Assembly (NCBI GenBank): GCA_046330455.1
Contig: JAXLSU010000010.1
Location: 85,748 to 149,747 of the forward strand
Source of the DNA: CAVQXR01 sp046330455
GTDB taxonomy: Bacteria > Actinomycetota > Thermoleophilia > Gaiellales > Gaiellaceae
DNA length: 64,000 nucleotides
Reading direction: 5' to 3'
The notes under the pieces were generated by a model that worked only from the letters and a program-made list of their open reading frames with translations, was not told the DNA's origin and made no database searches. The translations under genes were made by a program, and so were the position numbers. Shown one piece after another: positions 55,498 to 64,000 of this stretch. The first letter of the stretch is position 1. Each line of letters starts with the position of its first letter.

Positions 55498-56612
55498 ATA
55501 CTCTTGCAGCCGACGACACGACCATGAACGCCCCACTCGGAGCGCAGCTCGAACGTGGATACACCCTTCCTGCGAGCTGGTACTCGGATCCCGAGATCTG
55601 GGCACTCGAGCGGGAGCGGATCTTCGCCCGCACCTGGCAGTACGCCGGGCCGGTCGAGTGGCTTCCCGACCACGGCAGCTACTTCACGAGCCGGGCCGGC
55701 CACATCCCGGTCGTGGTCGTCCGTGACGGTGACGAGATCCGGGCGTTCGTGAACGTGTGCCGCCACCGCGGGCACCTGGTGGCGGCCGGACGCGGCCGAC
55801 GAAATACCCTCCAGTGCCCGTACCACGCCTGGACGTACGGGCTCGACGGATGCCTGAGAAGCGCGCCTCGCGCCCGGGAGGAGCAGGCGACGTTCGCGTT
55901 CGACGAGCTCGGCCTCTACCCGGTCGGAGTGGAGGCGCACGGCCCGTTCGTGTTCGTGAATCCCGACCGCGACGCCCCTCCGCTCGCGGAGACGCTCGGC
56001 GACGTTCCGGCGCGGCTCGAGCGGTCGGGCGTCGACCTCTCGTCGCTCCGGCTCCGGCGCACCGTCGACTGGGAGTGCAGGGCCAACTGGAAGAACGCGG
56101 TCGAGAACTACCTCGAGTGCTACCACTGTGCGGTTGCCCATCCGGGGTTCTCGGCGGCGATCGACGTCGCGCCTTCCCGCTACCTGCTCGAGGCAGCCGG
56201 AGCGACGATGAGCCAGTACGGGCCTGCCAGGCACTCCGCCGGCACCAGGGTGCTCCCTGCCGGTGAGATCGAGGAGGCGCAGTCCCACCTGATCTTCCCG
56301 AACACCTCGATCGACATCGCCCCGGGCCCGCCGAACCTCATGATCTATGCCTGGGGCCCGACGGGTCCCGGCACGATGGCCGCGTCGAGTCACTACTTCT
56401 TCCCCGACGGCGTCGCCGAGGAGGATGTCCAGCAGATCGTCGACTTCAACGAGCAGGTCAGCGAGGAGGACATGAGGCTGATCGACGCCGTCCAGCAGGG
56501 ACTGGACTCGGGCGCGGTACCCTTCGGACGGCTGATGCCCGAATCCGAGCGGCTGATCGCCCATTTCCAGCGCCTCGTCTTCGACCACGTCTCCGGGGAG
56601 TCGGCCCCATGA
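55488..56612 (+). CDS. Rieske non-heme iron oxygenase, alpha subunit
   Basis: This 374-residue oxygenase has the Rieske [2Fe-2S] site C-x-H...C-x2-H: Cys91, His93, Cys110 and His113 in NVCRHRGH and QCPYHAWTYG. The mononuclear iron site is in NWKNAVENYLECYHCAVAHPGF, with His213 and His218 plus a distal acidic residue. The pattern fits the aromatic-ring-hydroxylating/choline- and carnitine-monooxygenase-like group; the substrate is not known. No reductase gene is adjacent. ATG at 55488 sits inside a palindrome and is probably leaderless; ATG at 55524 is an alternative. ATGA links it to the TetR gene. Confidence 0.9.
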   Translation: MTVNTLAADDTTMNAPLGAQLERGYTLPASWYSDPEIWALERERIFARTWQYAGPVEWLPDHGSYFTSRAGHIPVVVVRDGDEIRAFVNVCRHRGHLVAAGRGRRNTLQCPYHAWTYGLDGCLRSAPRAREEQATFAFDELGLYPVGVEAHGPFVFVNPDRDAPPLAETLGDVPARLERSGVDLSSLRLRRTVDWECRANWKNAVENYLECYHCAVAHPGFSAAIDVAPSRYLLEAAGATMSQYGPARHSAGTRVLPAGEIEEAQSHLIFPNTSIDIAPGPPNLMIYAWGPTGPGTMAASSHYFFPDGVAEEDVQQIVDFNEQVSEEDMRLIDAVQQGLDSGAVPFGRLMPESERLIAHFQRLVFDHVSGESAP

Positions 56613-57169
56613 GGGCTGCGCCGTCCGAACGGCTGACCGATCTCCTCGATGCCGCCTGTGCCGCCATCTGCGAGCGCGGCGCCGAAGCCGTGCGCATGCA
56701 GGCCATCGCCGACCGCGCGGGCGTGTCGCGAACGCTGCTGCACTACCACTTCTCGTCCCGCCGCGATCTCCTGCACCAGGCGTTCGAGCACGCTGATCTC
56801 GAGGTCGACCGCTACGTCGAGGCACGGCTCGAGACCTGTGGCACGCCGCGCGAACGGCTCGACTGCGTGCTCGGCTCCTACCTCGACGACGAGCCGGCTG
56901 TGCGAACGAACTGGGGCGTGTGGCTCGAGCTGCGCCGCGCGGCGATCCACGACCCGTCGCTGCGACCCGCCGTGGACGCGAGCTACGACTCGTGGGTCGA
57001 GAGCGTCGCCGGCCTGCTCGCACAGTGCGGCCTGACGGCCGGAGCGGTGCCGGCCGCGATCAGGCTCTGCGCCCTCGTCGACGGGCTGGGCGAGCAGATG
57101 CTGCTCGGGCGCCTCATCCCCGAGGACGCACGGCGGCTTCTCGGACACGCGGTCGCCTCCGAGCTGTAG
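56609..57169 (+). CDS. TetR-family transcriptional regulator
   Basis: This 186-residue regulator has the N-terminal helix-turn-helix AVRMQAIADRAGVSRTLLHYHFSSRRDLL, the signature region of TetR/BetI-like proteins, and a helical ligand-binding C-terminal domain (TNWGVWLELRRAAIHDPSLRP). BetI-like features fit control of an oxygenase acting on amines or betaines (inference). ATGA overlap with the oxygenase gene means it is made from the same mRNA, and the palindrome at the operon start is its likely target. Confidence 0.9.
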   Translation: MRAAPSERLTDLLDAACAAICERGAEAVRMQAIADRAGVSRTLLHYHFSSRRDLLHQAFEHADLEVDRYVEARLETCGTPRERLDCVLGSYLDDEPAVRTNWGVWLELRRAAIHDPSLRPAVDASYDSWVESVAGLLAQCGLTAGAVPAAIRLCALVDGLGEQMLLGRLIPEDARRLLGHAVASEL

Positions 57170-57208
57170 CGAGCACGCTCAGCACCCGCGCTCGGACCCG
57201 TTCCCGGG

Positions 57209-57215
57209 TATATCT
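57209..57215 (+). promoter_or_regulatory. -10-like element of mmuM
   Basis: TATATCT ends 7 nt before ATG at 57223; no SD is seen. A similar GTATATG overlaps the start codon. Confidence 0.4.
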
Positions 57216-57222
57216 CCCGTAT

Positions 57223-58137
57223 ATGAGCTCCTTCGCTGCTCTGATCGCCGGGCGCGACGTCGTCCTCGACGGGGGCTTCGCGACCGAGCTCGAGGCGCGG
57301 GGGCACGACCTGCGCGACTCCCTCTGGTCGGCTCGCCTGCTCCGCGACGATCCGCAGGCGATCGAAGACGTCCACATCGCGTACTACGAGGCGGGCGCCG
57401 ACGTTGCGATCACCTCGAGCTATCACGCGACCCTCGAGGGGTTCGAGGCCGTCGGCATCGACCGCACCGAGGGTGCACGGCTCCTGCGGCTGAGCGTCGA
57501 GCTCGCCCGGCGTGCGCGCGAGCGGACGGGCGGGCAGGGGCTCGTGGCCGCGAGCCTCGGTCTCTACGGCGTCGTCTGGGCCGACGGGACCGAGTACACC
57601 GGGGACTACTCGCGGGCGACCGACGAGCAGATCGCACAGACGCAGCGCTCGCGAATGGCCGAGCTCCTCGCGGCCGGTCCCGACCTGCTCGCGATCGAGA
57701 CGATCGGGAACCGGCGCGAAGCGGCGATCCTGGCGGACCTGCTCGCGGAGTTTCCCGACGCCGAGGCATGGATCTCGTTCTGCTGCCGCGACGGCGAGCG
57801 GCTGAGCGACGGCACCCCGATCGGCGAGGCGATCGGCCTCGCGGGCAAGACAGGCCGCGTGGCCGCGTTCGGGATCAACTGCACGCCGCCACAGCACGTC
57901 GACTCGCTGCTCGCGGCTGCCCGACGCGCGACCGAGCTGCCGCTCCTCGTCTACCCGAACCACGGCCGGGTGTGGCACGGAGACACCTACACGTGGAGCG
58001 GCGTCGGCGTCGATCACTTCGAGCCGGAGCTCGTGCGGCGCTGGCGCGACCTCGGTGCCCGTGCGATCGGCGGCTGCTGTGGCATCGGCCCGGCGGCGAT
58101 CGCCGAGATCGCGCGCGTGTTGACGTCGGACGGCTGA
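57223..58137 (+). CDS. mmuM: Homocysteine S-methyltransferase
   Basis: This 304-residue (beta/alpha)8 zinc enzyme transfers a methyl group from S-methylmethionine or SAM to homocysteine. VLDGGFATELEARGHDL opens the family, ITSSYHATLEGF and SLGLYGVVWADGTEYTG follow, and the zinc ligands are Cys in FGINCTPPQHV and the pair in IGGCCGIGP. Length matches MmuM of E. coli (about 310). The longer frame upstream is antisense-free but lies in the TetR gene. TATATCT just upstream of ATG suggests a leaderless transcript. Confidence 0.92.
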   Translation: MSSFAALIAGRDVVLDGGFATELEARGHDLRDSLWSARLLRDDPQAIEDVHIAYYEAGADVAITSSYHATLEGFEAVGIDRTEGARLLRLSVELARRARERTGGQGLVAASLGLYGVVWADGTEYTGDYSRATDEQIAQTQRSRMAELLAAGPDLLAIETIGNRREAAILADLLAEFPDAEAWISFCCRDGERLSDGTPIGEAIGLAGKTGRVAAFGINCTPPQHVDSLLAAARRATELPLLVYPNHGRVWHGDTYTWSGVGVDHFEPELVRRWRDLGARAIGGCCGIGPAAIAEIARVLTSDG

Positions 58138-58223
58138 ACAGCGGTCCTCCCGGGCCGCCGAGACCGGTCATGTCCACCTCGGACGCCTGGTCAACGGCAA
58201 CGACCAGAGCCAGCCTCTGAGCG

Positions 58224-58490
58224 ATGCGTACGATTTCGGCCGCGGAGTTCAAGGAGCAATGCCTCGCGATCCTCGAGTCCGTCGACCCGGACGGCGTGGT
58301 GATCACGAAGCGAGGCCTCCCGGTCGCGAGGCTCCTTCCGTACCGGACCGAGCAGGCGGAGCCGATCGGGAGTCTCGTAGGCAAGCTCGCAATCAAGGGC
58401 GACGTCCACTCCACCGGCCTGCGCTGGGATGCTGAACCCCGACACCCGCATCGTCCTCCACGCGCTCGCCGGAAGCCTCACAGCACGTGA
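58224..58490 (+). CDS. Phd/YefM-type antitoxin, probably with a run-on C-terminus
   Basis: This 88-residue frame has a clear antitoxin N-terminus: RTISAAEFKEQCLAILESV, VVITKRGLPVARLLPY and GSLVGKLAIKGDV. In related antitoxins the protein ends shortly after an IKGDI-type segment; here the frame passes WDAE and continues with Arg/His/Pro-rich residues that overlap the toxin start by about 60 nt. A lost stop or a frameshift is likely. DNA binding by the N-terminal domain could still work. The toxin downstream is broken. Confidence 0.75.
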   Translation: MRTISAAEFKEQCLAILESVDPDGVVITKRGLPVARLLPYRTEQAEPIGSLVGKLAIKGDVHSTGLRWDAEPRHPHRPPRARRKPHST

Positions 58491-58772
58491 AGCGCAGCTT
58501 CTCGGAGCGGACGCGTGGGACTCGGGCGCCGTGCTGTGGGAGATCGCCATGTCTCGGAGCTCGGTCGCATCGAGGCCGATCTCGACGATCCTCTGTTAGC
58601 CCGTGCGTTGACGCGAATCCACGGGCCGATCGACCTCGACGTCTGCCGCTCGCTGCGGGCCCTCGACGTCGGCTCGGATCCCGCCGATCGACTCATCGCC
58701 GCCACGAGCCTCGTCCATCGAGCGCCGCTCGTAACCCGTGACCGGACGCTCGCCGAAGATCCCGCATGGTTC
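58429..58772 (+). pseudogene. Frameshifted PIN-domain (VapC-like) toxin
   Basis: ATG at 58429 gives NPDTRIVLHALAGSLTAREA and GAVLWEIAM, a PIN N-terminus with the first active Asp, but this frame stops at 58599. The rest of a PIN protein (SELGRIEADLDD, ARALTRIHG, DVGSDPADRLIAATSL, APLVTRD) is in the +1 frame from about 58548. One base appears lost near 58550-58554, between ATGTC and TCGG. The toxin's ribonuclease activity should be gone unless this is a sequencing error. No proper stop follows the conserved end. Confidence 0.75.
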
Positions 58773-58899
58773 GGCTCGCCGGGTAGCCCAACGGGCGCTC
58801 CAACTGCGCTCCGGACTCGGGCTGTCGAAGGTCGAGAGCTCGAGCAGCTCGAGGTGATCTCGCGATCCTCCCCGATCAGCCGTAGCTCGGGCGCCGGCT

Positions 58900-61800
58900 C
58901 TACGAGCCGTGGAGCACTGCCCGCCGCGGGCCGGCCCTGAAGCCCACCTCGACGAGGAGCTCGAGCACATCGCTCTCCGTGACGGGGACGCCGTCGAACC
59001 GCTCGACCGCAAGTCGCTTCATCCGGGTGCGCCGGGCGTGCTCGACGAGGGCTGCGAGGGCCTCGCGCAGCCAGCCCGGCTCGGGATCGCGCAGAGGCAG
59101 CAGAGTCTTGCCGCCACGCTCGACGTAGAGCGCAGGCTGACCCTCGAGCAGCACGACGTAGGCTCCGGCGACCCGGGCTGCCCGCCCGCCGGCGCGCTTT
59201 GGCCACGGAAGCACGGCGCCGTACGGCTGGGCGGGGTCTGCCGCAGCGAGCACGAGCCCGCCCGGGGCGTCGTCCGGCGGCTTCTCGCGCAGCCGCTCCA
59301 CCGCTCCGGGCAGGGCGAACTGGGCACCACCGAGCCCCTCGACGAAGTAGCCACGCCGGCAGACCCCGATCGTCTCGAGTCGCCGCAGCTCGCGGTACAC
59401 GGGCGCGTATCCGCCAGGAACCCCCTCCCCGCGAACGCCGTCCCGGGTCACGATTCCCTGGCGCTCGAGCAGCAGCTCGGCGAGGGCGCGCGGGTCGGGA
59501 TCACCGCCGAACAGGCCCGAGGTGAGCGACCAGCGTCCCTGCGTCGCCTTCGCCCCGTCGCCACGTTGGCGGGCGAACCGCCTCGCGCGCGGCGATCGTA
59601 CGACGGGCCGGGGCGCCGCGTAGCGGCGCGACGCACGCAGCGGCTGCCAGGCGTCGTTCGTCGCCTCCCCTGCCCAGACGAGCTCCCAGAGCGCCGCGAG
59701 CGCCGTCTCGGCGTCGAGGCCCGAGGCTTCCAGCAGACCGTGCCAGAACAACGCCTTGCCGTCGAGTGCCGAGCGCAGCTTCCCGGCAGCCTCGCCCTCG
59801 GCAGGAGGGAGCGCTGCCGGGCGCCCGAGCGCTGAGGCATCCTCCCGGTAGTAGAGCGCGGCCCGCTCGAGCCCGGCCCCGATCCAGACGACCTCGCCCG
59901 TGGCGCAGAGCTGGTCGAGCTGTTCGGGTCGGTAGCCGGGCACGCGGCGCGGCAGCACGTCCGTCTCCCAGAGCGCGACGGGGAGCGAGATTCCCTGCAG
60001 TGGGACGATCGCCTCACGAAGGCTCGCACGGCGGTCGATTCCCTGCCAGGCGGGGAGGAAGCGTGCGAGCGCCTGGCGCTCGACGGGCTCGACCTCCTTG
60101 CGTAGGCGCGCAAGCGTCGTGCGCCGGAGTCGCCGCAGGACGTCCGGGTCACACCACTCGCGCTCGGTGCCTCCGGGCAGCAGCTCGCCGCGGACGAGAC
60201 GGCCCTCGCGCTCCAGACGCTCCAGCAGCTCCTCCATGCGGGACGGCTCGAGCCCGAGCCGCCCGGCCGCCTCGGCAGTCGTGAACGGCCCCCGGCCACG
60301 GGCGTAGCGAACGACGATGAAGCCGGCGGGATCGTCACCCGCATCCAGGAAGGCCTCTGGCAGGCCGCCCGGCGGCATCGCGCCGAGCGCGTCGCGGTAC
60401 CGGCCCGCGTCCTCGGCGGCGATCAGCCGTCGCCCCCCGGCCAGACGGATCCAGACCGCACGCCGGTCGGCGACGAGCGCGTCCGCCAGCGCCGCGTCGC
60501 ACTCGTCGGGAAGCCGGTCTCCGCGACGGAGCAGCAGGTCGTGAAGCTCGTCGGCTGTCCTCGCTCGCCCGCGCAGCTCGATCTCGACCTCGGCGATCGC
60601 CTCCCGGTCGAGGAGGTCGCGCAGCTCATCGGCCCCGAGCAGCTCGCGCAGCAGGTCGCGGTCGAGTGCGAGCGCCTGGGCCCGGCGCTCCGCGAGCGGC
60701 GTGTCGTCCTCGTACATGTAGGTGGCGACGTAGTCGAAGAGCAACGACGACGCGAACGGCGACGCGGCCGGCGTCTCGACGTCCACGAGATCGAGGCGGC
60801 GCGTCTTCAGATCGTTGAGGATCCTCTGGAGCGCAGGCATGTCGAAGACGTCGCGCAGGCACTCACGATAGGTCTCGAGGACGACCGGGAAGTCGGCGTA
60901 GCGCCGTGCGACCTGCAGCAGCGCCTGGGCCTTCAACCGCTGCTGCCAGAGAGGGGTCCGCTGGCCCGGACGCCGCCTCGGGATCAGCAGCGCCCGGCCC
61001 GCGTTCTCGCGGAAGCGGGCGCCGAACAGGGCGCTGCCGGCGAGCTCGCCGACGACGAGATCCTCGACGTCGCCCGGATCGATCATCACGTCCTCGAGCG
61101 GCGGGGGCGTGTCCGCATCCGGCAGATGGAGCGCGATCCCGTCGTCCGACCAGATCGCGTTCACCTCGAGCCCGAGCGACTCCCGCAGGCGCGTGGCAAG
61201 CGCGAGGGCCCAGGGCGCGTGCACGCGGCCTCCGAACGGGGTCAGGATGCAGAGGCGCCAGTCGCCGATCTCGTCGCGAAAGCGCTCGACGACCACCGTC
61301 CGGTCGGAGGGAAGGGCACCCGTCGCCTGCTCCTGCTCGCGCAGGTAGGTGAGGAGGTTCGTCGCGGCGGAGGCGTCCAGCGCATGCCTCGTCGTGAGCC
61401 GCGCGACGGCCTGCTCGTCGGGGAGGCCGACCAGCTCCCGGGCCGTTCGCCCGATCGCCTCCCCCAGCTCGTACGGCCTGCCGGTACCCTCGCCCTTCCA
61501 GAACGGCACGGCGCCGGGGATGCCCGGCGCCGGCGAGACGAGCACGCGATCGCGGGTGATGTCCTCGATCCGCCAGGTGGTCGCCCCGAGCATGAACGTC
61601 TGCCCCTCGCGCGCCTCGTAGACCATCTCCTCGTCGAGCTCCCCGACGCGGCCGCCGCCGTCGACGAGGAACACGCCGAAGAGGCCGCGATCGGGGATCG
61701 TGCCCGCATTCGTGATCGCGAGCTGCCGTGCGCCCTGGCGCCCGCGCACGATGCCCCGAACCCGGTCCCAGACGATCCGCGGCCGCAGCTCGGCGAACTC

Positions 61801-63229
61801 CTCCGACGGATAGCGGCCTGCAAGCATGTCGAGGACGTTCTCGAGCGACGTCCCGGGAGAGGTCGCGGAAGTTCCACGCACGCCGAACGAGCTCGTGCAG
61901 CTCGTCGACCTCGATCTCGTCGTCGGCGGCGATCGCGACGATCTGCTGGGCGAGCACGTCGAGCGGGTTCTGCGGGATGTGTGTCTCCTCGATGGCGCCC
62001 TCACGCATCCGCTCGACGACCACGGCGCATTCGAGGAGATCGCCGCGGAACTTCGGGAAGATACGGCCGCGCGAGACGGCGTCGAGGGTGTGCCCCGAGC
62101 GACCGATCCGCTGCACTCCACGCGCGACGGACTTCGGCGACTCGACCTGGATCACGAGCTCGACCGCCCCCATGTCGATCCCGAGCTCGAGCGACGACGT
62201 GGCGACGAGGCACGGGATCTCTCCTCGCTTCAGCAGCTCCTCGATCTCGACGCGCTGCTCGCGGGCGAGCGAGCCGTGGTGAGCCCGGGCGACGATGCGC
62301 TGGGCGGCATCCTCGAGGCCTGCCTCGACCGCGCGCTGCTCGGCCAGCTCGTTGAGCCGGACGGCGAGGCGCTCGGCGAGGCGCCGGTTGTTCACGAACA
62401 GGATCGTGGAGCGATGCTGCTCGACGAGATCGAGGATCGCAGGGTAGATCGAGGGCCAGATCGAGCGCGACGAGGTCTCGACTCCGGGGCCCATCTCGAC
62501 TCCGTCCGGCATCACGGGCGTCGGGAGCCCCGCGGTGCTCGGCAGCTCGCGCATGTCCTCGAGCGGAACGACGACCTGGAGGTCGAGCTCCTTCGCCCGT
62601 CCCGCGTCGACGACCTCGATCGGTCGTCCGCCCGACACGAAGCGCGCGATCTCCTCGAGCGGACGCTGGGTTGCCGAGAGGCCGACCCGCTGCACGTCGT
62701 CCCCGACGAGCCGGACGAGCCGCTCGAGGCTGAGCGCGAGGTGGGCGCCCCGCTTCGTGCCGGCGATCGCGTGCACCTCGTCGACGATCAGGAAGCGCAC
62801 CGTCTCGAGCACCTTGCGCGCCTGCGAGGTCAGCATCAGGTACAACGACTCGGGCGTCGTGATCAGGATCTCCGGCGGGTGCTTCTGGATCGCCGTGCGC
62901 TCCTTCTGGGGCGTGTCCCCCGTCCGCACGGCGACACGCAGGTCGAGCCCGATCCCGGCGAGCGGCCCGCGGAGGTTGCGCTCCACGTCGTAGTTCAGGG
63001 CCTTGAGCGGGCTCACGTAGAGCACCTGGAGGCCCTCGCCGGGGCGAGCCTGGTCGAGCGCCCAGAGAAACGCGGCGAGCGTCTTTCCCGACCCCGTCGG
63101 CGCCTGGATCAACACGTGCCGGCCGCTCGAGATCACCGGCCAGCCGAGCTCCTGCGCCGGTGTCGGCGCGTCGAACGCACGCAGGAACCACGACCGCACG
63201 GCAGGGGTGAACGGCGCGAGGGCGTCCAT
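58900..63229 (-). pseudogene. lhr: Lhr-type ATP-dependent helicase, one frameshift
   Basis: The N-terminal half starts at ATG 63229 and carries Walker A IQAPTGSGKTLAAF, VDEVHAIAG (DEVH box), GLSATQRP and QRIGRSGHT (motif VI), the superfamily 2 helicase core. It reads in frame to about 61845 and then degrades after WNFRDLSRDV. The continuation LENVLDMLAGRYPSEEFAELRPRIVW through the winged-helix and C-terminal Lhr region (to 58900, about 970 residues) is in another frame. One extra base near 61843-61847 explains it; total length 4330 nt equals about 1443 codons plus one. Either a recent mutation or a sequence error. Both parts are otherwise intact. Confidence 0.85.
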
Positions 63230-63966
63230 CAAGGCAGGGTACCGCTCGCCAACCACGGAACCGGCGCCGCGTCCCTGTCCGGCCTGTGCCGATCCCGGCT
63301 GCCGTGCACTTCCCGTGGCCGTCGCCGGCAACTCCGGGTAGCGGCCGTCCCTCCACGCTCCCCCGGGGTTCACCCGTCCCGCGCGTTGGGCCCGTTCCCC
63401 GGAGCCCGGTTCCCCGCCGGGGTCATCCAACATCCCCGGGCAGCCGCCCGGTCTCCCAGCGCCCCCGCAAGAGACCCCCGGGCTTCCAACCCGGCTCACA
63501 CACGCGGGCCGTCACCCGGGCGCTCATGCGGGTCCCCCTCCCAGGGTGGGGTCCCACGATCCCGCCTCGATCGTACTCCCACGCCTCGCACGGGACCGGC
63601 ACAGACCGTGTCAAGTCGAGCCCGAGAGCGTGTCGGGTTCGTGCAGCTACCGGCGGGCCCGTGGACACGCTCCGACGGCACCGCCTCTCTCATCGGGCGC
63701 CAGACTCCGACCGGGCGCGGGCTCCCCACGCCTAGGGCTCGTCTCTCACACGCAGGGCTCCCGGCTCACGCGGGGCTCCCCTCGCGCAGAACTCCCGACT
63801 CACGCAAAGCCCCCGTCGCACAGGGCTTCGCTCACGCCGGCACTCACCTGGCGGGGCTCCCCCAGCGCGGGGCTCCTTCACACGCCGAGCTCCCGCCGGA
63901 CCCGGGGCTCCCGCGAGACCGAGGCCGACACCCGGTGTGCTCGTTGCACGCCGGTACACTCGCCGG
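63230..63966. other. Long gene-poor interval with degenerate repeats
   Basis: No supported gene in these 737 nt. Right of 63740 the sequence is built of degenerate, roughly 20-bp elements resembling GGGGCTCCC-n-CTCACGC. AGCGTGTC and GACACGCT (about 63629-63674) form an 8-bp inverted repeat. Several short frames on both strands have low-complexity Arg/Pro/Gly composition and are rejected. Confidence 0.45.
63955..63960 (+). promoter_or_regulatory. -10 element of the gene at the right edge
   Basis: TACACT ends 6 nt before ATG at 63967, the same arrangement seen at other predicted leaderless starts in this window. Confidence 0.4.
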
Positions 63967-64000
63967 ATGGCCGCCGCCGTCGATCGACTCCCCTTCACCG
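63967..64000 (+). CDS. Start of a plus-strand gene, cut by window edge
   Basis: ATG at 63967 opens MAAAVDRLPFT and runs off the edge after 11 codons. Only the TACACT element 6 nt upstream supports it. The product cannot be guessed from so few residues. Confidence 0.35.
   Translation, partial: MAAAVDRLPFT

Noticed and set aside
60863..61840. C-terminal part of the minus frame beginning at 63229
   Set aside because: After the frameshift point it encodes only Arg/Ala-rich shadow sequence antisense-in-frame to the true lhr continuation.
63286..63735. 149-codon plus-strand frame
   Set aside because: Pro/Arg-rich translation of repetitive sequence; no promoter or SD.

Overview
The window is very GC-rich and gene-dense. 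It reads as an actinobacterial chromosome, most likely of the Thermoleophilia (Gaiellales/Solirubrobacterales type). That placement is inferred from the GC-rich codon usage, frequent GTG starts, a class E sortase beside its substrate, a fused trpCF, an F420/FMN-type PPOX protein, an NrtR-controlled nad operon and an actinobacterial-type Lhr helicase. No rRNA, tRNA, CRISPR array, prophage or insertion sequence was recognised.

Layout. 1-9478 (minus strand): an exopolysaccharide-type operon of tightly overlapping genes. In transcription order it holds a Pro/Ala-rich secreted protein, a degenerate GGDEF-like protein, a short priming sugar transferase, a nucleotidyltransferase/kinase fusion, an HPr-kinase-like protein, a methyltransferase-like/APH fusion, a GT4 glycosyltransferase, a thymidylate-kinase-like protein and an ATP-grasp enzyme cut by the window edge. 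9653-14326 (plus): an O-antigen-ligase-like polymerase, an 87-residue LPFTG protein with its sortase, and two CAP-domain secreted proteins. 14335-18350 (minus): cob(I)alamin adenosyltransferase, 3-hydroxyacyl-CoA dehydrogenase, a secreted TIMP/netrin-like protein and a thiolase, followed by a third CAP protein on the plus strand. 19041-25162: a complete trp operon, trpL-E-G-D-CF-B-A, preceded by a Trp-codon leader peptide and an intrinsic terminator, so attenuation control is likely. 25206-29194: nrtR diverging from nadB-nadC-nadA with a palindromic candidate operator between them.

29190-45579 is a metabolic and housekeeping stretch: a GT39-type membrane glycosyltransferase, an RTX-like protein, cupin, LiuC-like hydratase, cyclodeaminase-like protein, pdxH, SCP2, an Fsr-like MFS transporter, pepA, a DUF429-cupin fusion, ilvA, meaB, a second MFS transporter, a hisC-like aminotransferase and a Lon-N domain protein. 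45580-53807 holds a GNAT, a gamma-glutamyltransferase, an unusual FtsZ with a roughly 200-residue N-terminal extension paired with an orphan ParA, a CPxCN membrane protein, a ureohydrolase and two unknowns. 54000-58137 holds nei, a methyltransferase, a Rieske oxygenase with its own TetR regulator, and a homocysteine methyltransferase. 58224-63229 holds a decayed VapBC module and an lhr helicase gene with one frameshift.

A recurring signal is a TANNNT -10 element ending 5-9 nt before the start codon, seen at about sixteen starts. It implies widespread leaderless transcripts, while a second class of genes uses strong Shine-Dalgarno sites. Other items outside the routine annotation: a structured repeat placed right after stop codons (29190 plus, 31053 minus), tandem GNRA-type hairpins (52434-52493), and an AT-rich intergenic island (45248-45579).
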